Source of the DNA: CAYMDP01 sp964389375
GTDB lineage: Bacteria; Bdellovibrionota; Bdellovibrionia; Bdellovibrionales; UBA1609
Assembly: GCA_964389375.1 (NCBI GenBank)
Contig: CAYMDP010000065.1
Location: forward strand, 1 to 12,402
Reading direction: 5' to 3'
Length of the DNA: 12,402 bases
Of the stretch, positions 1 through 6,335 are shown piece after piece. Both the position numbers and the translations under genes were made by a program. Position 1 is the stretch's first letter. Each line of letters starts with the position of its first letter. The notes beneath the pieces were generated by a model. That model did not search any database. It saw nothing but the letters and a program-made list of their open reading frames with translations, and was not told the DNA's origin.

Positions 1-225
1 TATTTCGAATCCCTTAAAGAAGACATCCTCAAGTATAAACCCAGATTGATCTGGTTTTACCAAGGTGCCGGGGGGGCCGCGGCCGGACTCCCACACAGTT
101 TTTCGCTTCTAGATTATTTTGAACAAACGGGATTTATGGACTTTCTCAATCAACACTATCGCCTGACACCCAGTTTGGCTGAATTTATTGTTTTTCTTCC
201 AAAGGAGTCTTTCGGCACACAATAA
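1..225 (+). CDS. 3' fragment of a gene cut by the window edge, possibly a multipass membrane glycosyltransferase
   Basis: Frame 1 is open from the first base to a TAA at 223-225, giving the last 74 residues of a protein whose start lies outside the window. The fragment has no transmembrane helix. It reads as a soluble alpha/beta tail, with a hydrophobic strand (RLIWFY) followed by a glycine/alanine-rich turn, and near the end a YFEQTGF...FLNQHYRL...AEFIVF pattern. From memory, such tails occur at the periplasmic C-terminus of GT39/ArnT-like glycosyltransferases, but this is a weak resemblance and the family is not established. The gene ends 4 bases before the convergent oxidoreductase gene, leaving no room for a separate terminator. 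Confidence 0.6.
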   Translation, partial: YFESLKEDILKYKPRLIWFYQGAGGAAAGLPHSFSLLDYFEQTGFMDFLNQHYRLTPSLAEFIVFLPKESFGTQ

Positions 226-229
226 GCTT

Positions 230-1573
230 CTATTCCCAGTTGTCCGCAAGCCTTCGGGCTAGGGACATAACTAAAAGCTGCGGATTTACTCCTGGGCAAT
301 CCGGGATCAAGCTCGCATCACAAACGAAAAGATTCTTGTGCTCTAAAACCTTTCCAAAAGAGTCCATCACAGAATCTCTGTTTCCAGAGATCGGTAGACT
401 CGAAAATAAATGAACCGTAGACAATGATAGTTCACCTATTCGAAGCTTCTGAATCTCATCTTCAGAAACCTTTCGTCCATCAGAAAGAACTATTGTCTCA
501 GCCCCTGAGGCGCGTAAAAGTTTAACCAGTTGGCCAGAACCTCGAATTGAATTCTGCATGTCCTCTTTGCTTAAGTTAGAAAGGAGACTGTCTCCACCAA
601 GGCGACTATGGACGTTCACGAAGTGGTTTTTCGTACGAGTCATAGAATAAAAAAGCCCCATTTTCTCTGTTTTCAAAGAATTTAAAAATTCCCAACTCAT
701 TTTTGCAGAAAAGTATAATTTCAACAGGAATTCGTTTTGAGCCGAGCAGCCCATCGAAAGATTTGGTGAAAACTCCTTAATCTGAATCATGTCTAAGGCT
801 TTTTCTTTCTCAATTGGCATTGGGAAGGTCGCAATAAATTTAGAAAAAAGGTGGGCTTTAAATTTTGCTCGTGCCATGAACTTTCCGCGTACGAATAGAT
901 TCAAAATCTTAGGACTTTCAATGGCCCCGCCAGCAAGGACCAGTCGATCGGCGGAAAAAACACGTTTTTCGCCCGTGCTTTCTTCAAGATTCACTTTCCA
1001 CGCACCCAGATTTTTCTTGATGGAGCGAATACTTCCCGTAAAAAGCCGTCCTCCATATTGACCGAACTCACCAAGAAGCAGGGTCGCCATATTAGAATTT
1101 TCGGCTTGAGGAACCCACGTGTATTTCCACTTAAGCCTCTCTGCACCCGCCTCCATAACCCGCCCGCGAGTTCCTGGATTTGGTATTTTCAAACTCAGAA
1201 GAGCCTCTGCCTCGGAAAAATATTTCTCTCGCAATCCTGGGTCCCAAGCTTCGATTTTAAATAGATCCACAAAGCTGTCCAAAATTTCTTGAGAGGGTCG
1301 CTGTATCAAACTAGCATTGACCGCACCTCCGCCTCCCGGACCAATGCCCTCTCCGATTGCAACGAGTGGGTGGCCATAAGCGATCTGAAAACCCGAATTT
1401 TTATATCGTCTTACAATTTCACGTGCCGAAAATTTGTCTACCGAACTTATAGTGTCCACCGAAGTGTCGATAAGACACACAGACTTTCCCTTCGCCGCAA
1501 GAGCGTGGGCCAGGGTCATTCCTCCAACCCCCGCGCCAATGATTAATACCTCTGTGTGCATAGATACAGACAC
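230..1573 (-). CDS. FAD-dependent GMC-type oxidoreductase
   Basis: Flavoprotein of the glucose-methanol-choline (GMC) oxidoreductase family, which oxidises alcohol groups on sugars, sterols and other substrates. The 447-residue product opens with an ADP-binding Rossmann motif GAGVGG (residues 13-18). It has the glycine-rich GPGGGGAVNAS flavin loop (78-88), a GMC-like AGGAIESPKIL segment (214-224) and the C-terminal block VCDASLIPDCPGVNPQ (417-432). H388 and N430 are at the positions of the usual catalytic His and His/Asn pair. At 447 residues it is shorter than typical GMC enzymes (about 500-600), so the substrate-binding insertions are reduced. The GTG start at 1573 directly abuts the upstream gene and has AGGG about 8-9 bases ahead. 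An ATG four codons inside (1561) is the alternative. It is cotranscribed with the small protein at 1574-1894, which may be its partner or anchor. The substrate is unknown. Confidence 0.85.
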   Translation of the reverse strand: MSVSMHTEVLIIGAGVGGMTLAHALAAKGKSVCLIDTSVDTISSVDKFSAREIVRRYKNSGFQIAYGHPLVAIGEGIGPGGGGAVNASLIQRPSQEILDSFVDLFKIEAWDPGLREKYFSEAEALLSLKIPNPGTRGRVMEAGAERLKWKYTWVPQAENSNMATLLLGEFGQYGGRLFTGSIRSIKKNLGAWKVNLEESTGEKRVFSADRLVLAGGAIESPKILNLFVRGKFMARAKFKAHLFSKFIATFPMPIEKEKALDMIQIKEFSPNLSMGCSAQNEFLLKLYFSAKMSWEFLNSLKTEKMGLFYSMTRTKNHFVNVHSRLGGDSLLSNLSKEDMQNSIRGSGQLVKLLRASGAETIVLSDGRKVSEDEIQKLRIGELSLSTVHLFSSLPISGNRDSVMDSFGKVLEHKNLFVCDASLIPDCPGVNPQLLVMSLARRLADNWE

Positions 1574-1894
1574 TTAGGTGTCCCTGACTCTTGAACTTAT
1601 CGCTGCCGTCTGGACTAAAAGAAAGAAGGTGCGGGTCAAGCCTGAAATTTGACTGAGGCCGGGGATGCGAGAGAACTCTTTATCTAAAAAAAGAAACTCT
1701 TCGCGGGTTAAATCTTTAAAAGACTTTCTAAATCGCCCAATAGATCCAAATGAGAAGCATACACCGCTAATCAAAATAATCAGGTATATTCTGAAGGGAA
1801 TCTGAGTCAGCGCAAAGCTCAGCTCTGCCTTGAAATCTTCTTTGCTTCCAGATGTCTCGAGGAGTCTAAAATAGTTCTCTAGAAAGCCATGCAT
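1574..1894 (-). CDS. Small single-helix protein upstream of the GMC oxidoreductase, possible accessory subunit
   Basis: A 106-residue protein I cannot assign to a family. It has a polar N-terminus, one hydrophobic stretch at about residues 33-52 (PFRIYLIILISGVCFSFGSI) that could be a membrane helix, then LTREEFLFLDKEFSRIPG (62-79) and a hydrophobic C-terminal helix. Its stop codon is followed immediately by the GTG of the oxidoreductase, so the two are surely cotranscribed and probably translationally coupled. Known membrane-bound GMC dehydrogenases (gluconate 2-dehydrogenase type) have a small gamma subunit. The LTxEE...IPG segment faintly recalls that family, but I regard subunit or membrane-anchor status as inference from position. 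A TTTAAT hexamer at 1911-1916 on this strand could be its -10; no good -35 is visible. Confidence 0.7.
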   Translation of the reverse strand: MHGFLENYFRLLETSGSKEDFKAELSFALTQIPFRIYLIILISGVCFSFGSIGRFRKSFKDLTREEFLFLDKEFSRIPGLSQISGLTRTFFLLVQTAAISSRVRDT

Positions 1895-1907
1895 AGGAAG
1901 TCCCGTC

Positions 1908-1936
1908 TTGATTAAAGGCTTTCTAAACGCTAGCCT
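1908..1936 (+). promoter_or_regulatory. Predicted promoter of the UbiA operon, leaderless geometry
   Basis: TTGATT (1908-1913) is followed after a 17-base spacer by TAGCCT (1931-1936). The -10 keeps only the T, A and final T of TATAAT. The next six bases lead straight into GTG at 1943, so transcription would start at or next to the start codon. The weak -10 match is offset by identical spacing at 6121 and 9161. Confidence 0.4.
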
Positions 1937-1942
1937 GGCTTT

Positions 1943-2806
1943 GTGAGTGCTTCAATGGTTTTAGTCACAATTCGACAGCTTCGGCCCCTTCATTGGTCAA
2001 AAAATCTTCTAGTTTTTGTGCCTACTTTACTAAATTGGAACTTTCTGAACCTGAGTGAGGTCGGAATACTATTTGGGGGCCTCTGTCTAATTGCCTCGGC
2101 GGGCTATCAAATCAACGATCTTATCGACATCAAGGAAGATCAAACTCATCCAACAAAAAAATTCCGTCCCTATGCCGCAGGCCAAATCTCAAGAAAGACC
2201 TTACTGTACATTTTGCTTGCGCTTCTTCTGGCGGCAGTGAGCATCTCAATATTTTACAGCTCTTTAAGGGGGCCGCTTGTAGGCTACGGCCTTGGGACAC
2301 TTTGTTATTCTTTATTAATAAAAAAGATTCCGGTCTTTGATGTTTTCTGGCTTTCAAGCCTTATGACCTCGCGGCTTTTTATGGGTGGACTTGTCGTCGG
2401 AATCCCCATCACACTTTATTTGTCCGGGTTCTCATTTTTTCTTTTTCTTTTTCTGGTCCTGCAAAAACGTCTTTCTCAGGCGATTAGGGCGCGCGGAGAT
2501 CGAACTGTTTTTTCTCTTTACCTTCCGGACCGAACGCAGATCCTAAGGCGCTCCGCCACATTCGCGGGTGTTCTTTCCATCTTAAGTCTTTTCTTTTATA
2601 TTCTCTCCGATCAAGGTCACAGGACATTCTCGCAACCTCTGTGGCTTCTGATCTTCCTGGCAGGACTCTCTTACTGGATGTATGGTCTCTGTAGGTTGGG
2701 CCCAGAGGGTCCCATTGATGACGCTATTTCCTACCTGTTTCGTGATAAAAACAGCTTTGTTTTCCTTGCTCTGGGTCTGTTTTCTTTCCTTATGGCGAAG
2801 TTCTAG
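1943..2806 (+). CDS. UbiA-family prenyltransferase, decaprenyl-phosphate phosphoribosyltransferase-like
   Basis: Integral membrane prenyltransferase of 287 residues, the normal size for this family. The N-terminus has the RPLHWSKNLLVFVP block (14-27) typical of 5-phosphoribosyl-1-pyrophosphate:decaprenyl-phosphate transferases. This is followed by the Asp-rich Mg/diphosphate motif NDLIDIKED (58-66) and HPTKKFRPYAAG (69-80). A second loop after YSLLIKKIPVFDV (122-134) and a QKR at 174-176 also fit. About eight to nine hydrophobic helices are apparent. Members use a polyprenyl phosphate with PRPP or related cosubstrates at the cytoplasmic membrane face; the exact acceptor here is inferred, not shown. 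GTG at 1943 is favoured over ATG at 1955 because a -10-like hexamer ends six bases upstream of the GTG. It heads an operon with the genes at 2851 and 3428 and is divergent from the GMC pair. Confidence 0.85.
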   Translation: MSASMVLVTIRQLRPLHWSKNLLVFVPTLLNWNFLNLSEVGILFGGLCLIASAGYQINDLIDIKEDQTHPTKKFRPYAAGQISRKTLLYILLALLLAAVSISIFYSSLRGPLVGYGLGTLCYSLLIKKIPVFDVFWLSSLMTSRLFMGGLVVGIPITLYLSGFSFFLFLFLVLQKRLSQAIRARGDRTVFSLYLPDRTQILRRSATFAGVLSILSLFFYILSDQGHRTFSQPLWLLIFLAGLSYWMYGLCRLGPEGPIDDAISYLFRDKNSFVFLALGLFSFLMAKF

Positions 2807-2850
2807 AACTTGCTTTTAGAAAATCGCTTCTATACCTTGTTGATAGGAAA

Positions 2851-3444
2851 ATGATTTATCCTAGCTTTTGGAAAAATATTGAGACTCGAATTGTAGCCTA
2901 CTCGGATGAGCAGGCCGAAGCCCTAGAATATTTTTGCGATTCAGAGTGTGCCCTTGACCCTCGCGCGGATGAAAATATCAGATGGACCTCATTGTCTCGC
3001 CTTCTCAATGTCGAAAAAAGATTTCAGTCCGGACAGTTTTTTTTGTTCTATGCGGAAGATCAAATCGTCGCAATGTCCGGCTATCATCAAAGCGATTTTG
3101 ATCCAAATACTTATGTCTGTGGCGTAAGAACTTATACCTCGGGTCGCTATCAATTTAAGGGCGTGCAGATAAACTTTCTTTTTCCTCTTCAACTTCGGCT
3201 CATCCAAGCCGCGAAGGCCCGGCAGGCCTTAATGGTCTTCAATAAACACAACGAAAAGCTTTTCAGATATATGCAAAGGGCAAAAAGATTTATCGATGAT
3301 TCTGACCTTAAGGCCTTAGAATTCAAGGCTTTACCCCACATGATCCGCTACAAAAACACGAATCAGTTTGGAATTGTTATTTCCTTTGATCCAAGCTACC
3401 AATATTCCTTTGAGGGAATGAGAGCCGATGCAACAAACATTTGA
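2851..3444 (+). CDS. Divergent GNAT-like acyltransferase fold protein
   Basis: A 197-residue soluble protein without a signal peptide. Its predicted layout resembles the GCN5-related N-acetyltransferase fold. A strand pair FFLFYAEDQIVAMSGY (63-78) is followed by VCGVRTYTSGRY (89-100) and a long amphipathic helix (about 105-123). A strand plus helix follow with ALMVFNKHNEKLFRYMQRA (126-144), where an Asn-rich turn before the last helix is common in GNATs. The canonical Q/RxxGxG/A acetyl-CoA loop is not recognisable, so cofactor use is doubtful and the family call tentative. It lies 44 bases after the UbiA gene and overlaps the following oxygenase gene by 17 bases, so it is very probably coexpressed and functionally tied to that oxygenase. 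TATACC at 2831-2836 could be an internal -10, but the spacing to the best -35 (TTGCTT, 15 bases) is poor. Confidence 0.6.
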   Translation: MIYPSFWKNIETRIVAYSDEQAEALEYFCDSECALDPRADENIRWTSLSRLLNVEKRFQSGQFFLFYAEDQIVAMSGYHQSDFDPNTYVCGVRTYTSGRYQFKGVQINFLFPLQLRLIQAAKARQALMVFNKHNEKLFRYMQRAKRFIDDSDLKALEFKALPHMIRYKNTNQFGIVISFDPSYQYSFEGMRADATNI

Positions 3445-4177
3445 TCTTACAAGAAAAGACCTAATGCCCTTCGGAGTTGTAAAAGATCTGCGCTTCGATA
3501 TTGATGAGATCTTTGCCTACTGTGAAAATGAAGGCCTGCTGGATCCAGAGATTTATAATGACATAAAGGTCAGTTCATCCTCGGGACACGAAAAGTTCGT
3601 GCGACTGAATGCCCTAGCCAAAATGTCTTTTTTTGTCGAGCCCGGAGCAGATTACCTTGAGGGCGATATGTATCGCCAGCTTTACCTGACCGAAATTAAA
3701 AGCGAATTTAAGGACCACCCCTTACCTGAACTTGAGGACTCTTCCGCCCGTGACCGACTTAAGCGACTTGATCCAAAAAGTCCGAACTATAATCCGCTTG
3801 TCGATGAGCTTAACTACACCAGACGCAACCATCTTGTTAAAGGCGTCTTTGCTAAAATCCTCGACAGCTTTTCTGATCAAGTCACCCGAGTTCGACTCTC
3901 CTACATTGCACCCCATTTTAAGATTAAACCCCACGTTGATCACGATCCGTCCTATATTGTTCGTTATCATGTTCCCATTCGTACGAATCCCGGGGCCACC
4001 TTTAATGTGATCTACAAAGGCGAGGCCCAGTCGGTGCATCTTCCCGCAGACGGGCGGGTCTATTTTATCAACGCGGGATTAAAGCACTGGGCCGAGAATA
4101 ACTCTGATGAATGGCGCCTTCATTTGATCGTCGATGTCCATGGGCAGAATCACCTGCAGGGACTAATCCCTTTATAA
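3428..4177 (+). CDS. AspH/LpxO-like Fe(II)/2-oxoglutarate-dependent oxygenase (first of the cluster)
   Basis: A 249-residue protein whose C-terminal half is a double-stranded beta-helix of the aspartyl/asparaginyl beta-hydroxylase family. Visible ligands are the HVD iron motif (H169, D171) in KPHVDHDPSY, the distal iron histidine H220 in AGLKHWAEN, and R230 in DEWRLHLIVDV as the 2-oxoglutarate carboxylate anchor. R179 in VRYHVPI corresponds to the conserved Arg after the first iron motif. The N-terminal about 150 residues have no recognised domain and probably give substrate specificity. Members hydroxylate peptidyl Asp/Asn, Pro or, in LpxO, an acyl chain of lipid A, so the substrate is open. 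There is no signal peptide or membrane helix, so it is cytosolic. The start overlaps the preceding gene, with GAGGGA and GAGAG candidates upstream as Shine-Dalgarno. It ends in a 6-base convergent overlap with the next gene. Confidence 0.82.
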   Translation: MQQTFDLTRKDLMPFGVVKDLRFDIDEIFAYCENEGLLDPEIYNDIKVSSSSGHEKFVRLNALAKMSFFVEPGADYLEGDMYRQLYLTEIKSEFKDHPLPELEDSSARDRLKRLDPKSPNYNPLVDELNYTRRNHLVKGVFAKILDSFSDQVTRVRLSYIAPHFKIKPHVDHDPSYIVRYHVPIRTNPGATFNVIYKGEAQSVHLPADGRVYFINAGLKHWAENNSDEWRLHLIVDVHGQNHLQGLIPL

Positions 4178-4990
4178 ATCGGACTTATCTAAATCCAGAC
4201 TGAACACCTTGTTTGCGTTGTGATAAACCTTTGGATCAAAATCAAAATTAAACTCAAGATGATCAAATATGAGCCAACAATATAAAGATCTTCCAAATAT
4301 TGCAGTATGAGCTGCTGTCTCGGTTGCAAACATATAGGCCGAAATATTTTGCGGTCTAAATTCTAAAACCTGCTGTGCTTGATTATTGCCCAGCTCTTCT
4401 TGAAGTCTCCCCGGGCCGGACTCCGGCGAGGGGTAAAATCTTAATCGAGTACCCTCATCTTCAACTGGTGCCGGCGTCATTCTGATAGCGAAGCTAAGGC
4501 TTAAGGCTGCCGCGTCTTTTCCTTGAACCAAAACAGGCTTTTTGTGGGTATGAATTGGAAGACGCTCTCGCTCGCCAGTCAAATAAGAGCAGACAAAGGC
4601 TGGATATAAGGTTGTTGCAACACTCACCACTGATTTTGTGATTTTATTCTGGATGGACTCAAGAGGCCCAAGGATGCTTTGATCCAATCCCGAGTTTAAA
4701 ATATTGTTTTGCGTATCGTGATAGGTGTAAACATCGCTTGGGCGAAATTTTTTATACTCTTCAGCGTTTCTGGTTAGATGCCAGTATTTTTCAAACAGTT
4801 CGTCGTGTCGACTAATCACTCTGCCGAAACTAGAAATGGTCTTTATGTCCTGATCCGAAATAGAATCCCAGATTTGATTCAGATCCTCTTTGAGATCTAA
4901 CTTCGATAGGCCCCGGATCCAGGCAGAAAAGGCCTCGTTCACGACTTTGCCGGTCGAAGGTTCTTTTTCCGAACTAGGCGAATAATCCAT
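4172..4990 (-). CDS. Putative double-stranded beta-helix (2OG-oxygenase-like) protein with an HxH motif
   Basis: A 272-residue protein not confidently assignable. The C-terminal half follows the order of a jelly-roll oxygenase. Strands follow LPIHTHKKPV (144-153) as ALSLSFAIRMT (162-172), then EGTRLRFYP (179-187), then FRPQNISAYMF (211-221). A distal histidine H228 in TAAHTAIFGRS and R234 before a hydrophobic strand match the usual distal His and 2OG-binding Arg. The first motif is HTH (147-149) rather than HxD/E, so the iron ligand set is abnormal, or the fold is a cupin instead. The N-terminal half is helical and charged. It is the last gene of the minus-strand operon led by 6121. The ATG at 4990 overlaps the desaturase by 52 bases. 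A GTG at 4942-4940 would overlap the desaturase TGA in a compact GTGA junction and is a credible alternative start (256 residues). No signal peptide is seen. Confidence 0.6.
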   Translation of the reverse strand: MDYSPSSEKEPSTGKVVNEAFSAWIRGLSKLDLKEDLNQIWDSISDQDIKTISSFGRVISRHDELFEKYWHLTRNAEEYKKFRPSDVYTYHDTQNNILNSGLDQSILGPLESIQNKITKSVVSVATTLYPAFVCSYLTGERERLPIHTHKKPVLVQGKDAAALSLSFAIRMTPAPVEDEGTRLRFYPSPESGPGRLQEELGNNQAQQVLEFRPQNISAYMFATETAAHTAIFGRSLYCWLIFDHLEFNFDFDPKVYHNANKVFSLDLDKSDL

Positions 4991-5718
4991 TCGCTTAAAT
5001 CAAACTCCCACCATTTTGTGCGGAAAAAAAATCGAGATGGGCGGGCATGATGGTTGTTGTGCCAACCCTCGCCAAATGTCACAAGTGCCAACCACCAGAT
5101 ATTTTTTGAATCATCTGCCACTTCATAATTTCGATAACCAATACTGTGACCGATGGTATTCACTAAAGACGCCAAATTCCAAACTAAAACCGCCGGCCAA
5201 ACATAGGCATATAAAATGGCCCAAGGGTCGATAACTGCGAGCAAAGCAATGATGATAAATGGAAAATAAAGATAGTTTCGATGTACAAAAACCAAAAATG
5301 GGCTGGATAAAAGATCATGCGCCTCTCTTAGATTAGGACGAACAAGCATGCTCGTCCATTGGACCCTCCACCAAGATAAAAAGCGACGAGAGTGGGGGTC
5401 ACCCTTGCGATCGGCATACCTATGATGGGTTCGATGAATGGCCGCCCACGAGATGGGAGATCCATAAGCTCCCCAGATTCCACAAAGGACCCCAAATTTC
5501 TCAAACCAGCTAGGCGCAACAAATGAACCGTGTGATAAAAGTCGATGGTAAGTAATTGTCCCGCCCACACAGGAGATCAAAAAATAAACCAGTCCCGTCC
5601 AAATCCAAAATCCATCTGGGGCATAGGGAATCAAAAGTAAAGAAAGGGCGCCGATCGCCTGAAGAGAGAGGATAATCTTTCCATGAAATGGCCGAGCTTT
5701 TTCGGGATCCGCCATCAT
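4939..5718 (-). CDS. Membrane fatty acid desaturase, delta-9/stearoyl-CoA desaturase type
   Basis: Di-iron, membrane-bound desaturase of about 259 residues that introduces a double bond into an acyl chain, taking electrons from an unidentified ferredoxin or similar donor. All three histidine boxes are intact, numbered from the ATG at 5718: HRLLSH (58-63), HRTHH (95-99) followed by DRKGDPHS, and HNNHH in EGWHNNHHARPS (220-224). The extra ligand-type motif NTIGH has its His at 191. Four hydrophobic helices surround the boxes as expected. It is close to the short end of the bacterial DesC-like range. ATGs at 5718 and 5715 are both possible, and a TTG at 5724 would extend it by two residues. It follows the gene ending at 5726 by a few bases, and its 3' end overlaps the DSBH gene, so the three form one operon. 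Acyl-CoA, acyl-lipid and acyl-ACP substrates cannot be told apart here. Confidence 0.92.
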   Translation of the reverse strand: MMADPEKARPFHGKIILSLQAIGALSLLLIPYAPDGFWIWTGLVYFLISCVGGTITYHRLLSHGSFVAPSWFEKFGVLCGIWGAYGSPISWAAIHRTHHRYADRKGDPHSRRFLSWWRVQWTSMLVRPNLREAHDLLSSPFLVFVHRNYLYFPFIIIALLAVIDPWAILYAYVWPAVLVWNLASLVNTIGHSIGYRNYEVADDSKNIWWLALVTFGEGWHNNHHARPSRFFFRTKWWEFDLSEWIIRLVRKKNLRPAKS

Positions 5719-5725
5719 TTCCAAA

Positions 5726-6121
5726 TTAGACCCAGGATGAATTTACGCTCATCGCGTAACCCAGATCTTCTCGTAATTTATGATTTGCATGGGGGCGAAC
5801 CAGGGCAAGGAAGGCATCTAAGTCTTCTTGCGTTCTAAAATCGAAGGCAAAGGTTCTTTTTGTTGGAGTCAAAAAATCGTGAAAATTCACTATTCTTCCC
5901 GATTCGCGGAAGCTTTTAAATACGGACATGTACCGGTCAGTGTTCACCCACGATTTCATATCCGCTTCGACCTGAAAGAAGTCAATAAGACCACCATCTA
6001 CTCGGGAATATTCTACCGAGTGCCGAAGAACCGTCCGGACCTTCCCCAAAGACTCAAAAATCTTCGCTACAGGAAGGATGCTAAATATAAAAATTCCGCC
6101 AACAAAATTTCGTCTTTTCAT
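5726..6121 (-). CDS. Small protein with N-terminal signal or anchor, unknown function
   Basis: A 131-residue protein I do not recognise. The N-terminus MKRRNFVGGIFIFSILPVAK is a positively charged start and a hydrophobic core, so export or membrane anchoring is likely. RRNF is only a loose twin-arginine match. The rest is soluble, with SRVDGGLIDFFQVE (39-52), a mid-helix and a beta-alpha segment KRTFAFDFRTQEDLDAFLALV (88-108). The longest open frame starts at a TTG (6157). I prefer the ATG at 6121 because a consensus TATAAT ends six bases before it, and the TTG would fall in the -35 of that promoter. It is first in an operon with the desaturase and the DSBH gene. A carrier or partner role for the desaturase would be speculation. 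Confidence 0.65.
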   Translation of the reverse strand: MKRRNFVGGIFIFSILPVAKIFESLGKVRTVLRHSVEYSRVDGGLIDFFQVEADMKSWVNTDRYMSVFKSFRESGRIVNFHDFLTPTKRTFAFDFRTQEDLDAFLALVRPHANHKLREDLGYAMSVNSSWV

Positions 6122-6127
6122 ACCTTC

Positions 6128-6157
6128 ATTATAAAATCTTGTCGCTAAAGACTGCAA
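6128..6157 (-). promoter_or_regulatory. Predicted promoter of the desaturase operon, leaderless geometry
   Basis: On the minus strand a perfect TATAAT (6133-6128) has TTGCAG (6157-6152) 18 bases upstream. The -35 keeps only the TTG. Exactly six bases (GAAGGT) separate the -10 from ATG at 6121, placing the expected transcription start at the A of the ATG. The GAAGG just before the ATG is too close to act as a normal ribosome binding site. Confidence 0.55.
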
Positions 6158-6325
6158 GCCTCAATTTTCCGTCCCAAGGGACAGCCCCGCCAGTAACGCG
6201 CCCAGGCATTGGCGTCTCAAAATGACCCAATCCAAAATTTTGCCCGCTTTGGCCCCTCAGGCCCTTGAAAGTTTGCCAAATTAGGGACAACTATTAAGTA
6301 TTCGTTTTATGTTTACCCGCCCCAC

Positions 6326-6329
6326 AGGA
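6326..6329 (+). promoter_or_regulatory. Shine-Dalgarno AGGA deciding the start at 6336
   Basis: AGGA lies six bases before the ATG at 6336. The longer reading from ATG 6309 has only the pyrimidine-rich TTCGTTTT in front and no properly spaced -10, so 6336 is the better start. A TATTAA at 6292-6297 could be the -10 giving a roughly 30-base leader. Confidence 0.45.
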
Positions 6330-6335
6330 CCGAGG

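Noticed and set aside
789..1546. Several + strand open frames opposite the oxidoreductase
   Set aside because: They are antisense to a gene with full GMC motifs, have Arg/Ser/Pro-rich products without domains, and lack convincing starts.
230..1573. Flavoprotein as a DprE1-type oxidase, suggested by the nearby DPPR-like UbiA gene
   Set aside because: The glycine-rich loops and the CPGVNPQ C-terminal block are those of GMC enzymes, not of the VAO-type DprE1 family.
3722..4039. Two open frames inside the first AspH-like gene
   Set aside because: They lie over the HVD...H coding region in the wrong frame or strand and are explained by codon bias of the real gene.
6309..6335. ATG 6309 as the start of the second AspH-like gene
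   Set aside because: There is no Shine-Dalgarno and no -10 at leaderless spacing, whereas AGGA is six bases before ATG 6336. It is kept only as an alternative.
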